From: Chryseobacterium sp. FP211-J200
GTDB lineage: Bacteria > Bacteroidota > Bacteroidia > Flavobacteriales > Weeksellaceae
NCBI RefSeq assembly: GCF_001643375.1
Contig: NZ_LSHB01000016.1
Span: 32,238-96,237, forward strand
Direction of reading: 5' to 3'
DNA: 64,000 nucleotides
The notes under the pieces were generated by a model. It saw nothing but the letters and a program-made list of their open reading frames with translations. It was not told where the DNA came from and did not search any database. The position numbers and the translations under genes are program-made. Positions 62,775 through 64,000 of the stretch are shown in pieces. Each line of letters opens with the position of its first letter. Position 1 is the first letter of the stretch.

Positions 62775-63101
62775 TTAAATCTTAGGGGGTTGCCAGATAT
62801 GGTCATAAACCTGATAGGCAATGTTATTCTTATGAAAAAGAATTTTTTTGGAAAAATAGAATTGAACCTGCAAAGGAATTTCCAGCAAAGGCTCTGCCTT
62901 AAATGCAATGACACTTACGTGGCTACAGTTGCACATGCAAAAAGGAGAACAAGTACCATCATTACTACCCGGCTGGGAATTTTCGGCACTTATGGAAATT
63001 TCACTATGATGACCTACAAAAAGCTGCGTTTCAACATCACTGCAAGGAATGATAAGCAGTGCTATGAAATAAAATGTTAATAGAAGTCTCAAAATTTTCA
63101 C
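62775..63101 (-). CDS. DUF6660 family protein
   Basis: The 108-residue protein has a signal-like N-terminus (ILRLLLTFYFIALLIIPCSD), a Cys cluster CSPFCMCNCSHV and the C-terminus VYDHIWQPPKI. This is the layout of DUF6660, small exported Cys-rich proteins that accompany metal-efflux operons in Flavobacteriia. It precedes the CusA-like gene in the same direction and probably binds metal. The tail WQPPK is shared with the protein at 44065-44457. Confidence 0.78.
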   Translation of the reverse strand: MKILRLLLTFYFIALLIIPCSDVETQLFVGHHSEISISAENSQPGSNDGTCSPFCMCNCSHVSVIAFKAEPLLEIPLQVQFYFSKKILFHKNNIAYQVYDHIWQPPKI

Positions 63102-63267
63102 TTCACAAAAGTAATAAATTTTAATTTATGTTTTACTTTTAGTAAAAACTATCTTATAAGGAGTTGGAGGTGTAATTCACAAAGAACTCAAATAGTCGAT
63201 ACAATACATTACCTCATTTTTTTCTAATTACCAAATTAACTTAACCCTCCAACTGCTTGATAATTTT

Positions 63268-63879
63268 TTAATAATTTTTCTTACTCGCGTTATATCCATC
63301 TTTAAACCTCAGAAAGTCCTCTGCTTTTTTAGGATTATTCTTAATCCACAATTGCATAACTTGAGTATTTTCTCTCAACATTATTATCTCATTTTTATCA
63401 TAGATTTTTTTTCCGTCATCAGCAATTTCATTTAAAATATCTTGGCGTAGTTCACTTTTGGCTCTGATGCTTTCTTTGTACCATTTGGTTGAGAAATTAA
63501 TTGAGGCGATCAGTACAAAAATCGCAAAGACAAAAACTCCAATTCCGCTCCAAATAAATTTCTTCTTCCATCGTATATCCTTCCCTAAACCTTCCAAATA
63601 ATCTTTAGTTTCTTTTGAAAGAACCATTTCTGTCTGGGCAGGAATACTGGCAATTAATTCAGTTATTTTGGCTTGCACTAATTTGAAAAAGACCACAGTT
63701 TCATTATTGATCGACTGTCCGTCTTCCAAGCATGTCTTTAAGTCATTCAATAGAGTCGTATGATCTTCAATGGCAAACTGAAGTTTGATATTTTGTTCAA
63801 TATTTTCCGTATTTGATTTGATCACGTTTTCTAAAAGTTCCATTCCGTTACTTTTAGATTCTTTATTTTCATTTTCCAT
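63268..63879 (-). CDS. Membrane protein beside a mobilisation gene
   Basis: The 203-residue protein has a long charged coiled N-terminal half, one membrane helix (WSGIGVFVFAIFVLIASINF, residues about 130-150) and a charged C-terminus. Proteins of this size and topology commonly follow relaxase genes in Bacteroidetes mobilisable and conjugative elements; this is association by context. It starts 23 bp after the stop of the partial gene at the window edge. Confidence 0.6.
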   Translation of the reverse strand: MENENKESKSNGMELLENVIKSNTENIEQNIKLQFAIEDHTTLLNDLKTCLEDGQSINNETVVFFKLVQAKITELIASIPAQTEMVLSKETKDYLEGLGKDIRWKKKFIWSGIGVFVFAIFVLIASINFSTKWYKESIRAKSELRQDILNEIADDGKKIYDKNEIIMLRENTQVMQLWIKNNPKKAEDFLRFKDGYNASKKNY

Positions 63880-63901
63880 ATTTATTATTTTAAATTTTTA
63901 A

Positions 63902-64000
63902 TTATCTTCTTAATTTTCGCTTCTTTTTCCAGAGTTCATCTTCGTCCTGAGAAATATAGGTTGGATTAAGGAAGTCACCGAATAATCCGCCTGCAATTTC
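63902..64000 (-). CDS. C-terminus of a gene, possibly a mobilisation relaxase (partial)
   Basis: Only the last 32 codons are present: EIAGGLFGDFLNPTYISQDE, followed by the basic tail WKKKRKLRR. A GGLF-type segment and a Lys/Arg tail resemble the ends of MobB/BmgA-type relaxases of Bacteroidetes, but so little sequence is available that this is a suggestion. Confidence 0.4.
   Translation of the reverse strand, partial: EIAGGLFGDFLNPTYISQDEDELWKKKRKLRR

Overview
The window looks like the chromosome of a flavobacterium, most likely of the Chryseobacterium/Elizabethkingia/Epilithonimonas group (Weeksellaceae). The reasons are its AT-rich DNA, the Bacteroidetes-type -7 promoter motif TAnnTTTG, the near absence of Shine-Dalgarno sequences, and family-level matches such as DUF3853, DUF6371, DUF6660, CusA fused to TolC, and a tmRNA tag ending in ALAA. 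The genus call is inference.

Layout. (1) 1-17.3 kb, all minus strand: an exopolysaccharide/capsule cluster. In transcription order it has a Wza-like lipoprotein, a Wzc-like tyrosine autokinase, a flippase-type ABC transporter, a MurA-like/MurB-like pair, an acyltransferase with an SGNH domain, eight glycosyltransferases and a second acyltransferase cut by the window edge. (2) 17.3-26.5 kb: housekeeping genes (outer-membrane protein, recX, glyA, a DUF72 gene, nrdA, nrdB) separated by intergenic repeats. (3) 26.48-26.87 kb: the tmRNA gene ssrA. (4) 26.86-43.86 kb: a 17-kb integrative element bounded by a 15-bp direct repeat of the ssrA 3' end. It carries a tyrosine recombinase, DUF3853, a P4/D5-type helicase, a DUF6371 primase-like protein, small phage-like genes, a gp10-like protein, a tape-measure protein, a leftward block of small genes and a decayed KilA-N antirepressor. 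No capsid, portal or large terminase gene is seen, so it looks like a satellite or reduced prophage. (5) 44.0-63.1 kb: a metal-resistance island with a copper operon (HMA/DUF3347, DUF305, haem-binding protein, CPH-type P-type ATPase, multicopper oxidase fused to a CopB-like barrel) and a leftward efflux operon (CusA-TolC, CusB, CPC-type Zn/Cd ATPase). (6) 63.3-64 kb: a membrane protein and the last codons of what may be a mobilisation relaxase.

The most remarkable feature lies between the two metal operons, at 52.8-54.8 kb. A sigma-70-family factor is followed one base later by a small, nuclease-dead Cas12f/TnpB-family protein. That protein lacks the RuvC acidic residues, the RuvC-III motif and the zinc ribbon. 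Immediately downstream is a compact structured RNA ending in ACAAC, then an 11-nt putative guide and a T7 tract. The arrangement fits an RNA-guided transcription system in which dCas12f, programmed by its guide RNA, recruits a dedicated sigma factor and RNA polymerase to a target. No perfect target for the guide is seen in the window. An imperfect match (9 of 11) lies about 160 bp upstream of the sigma gene, in the orientation expected for self-activation.
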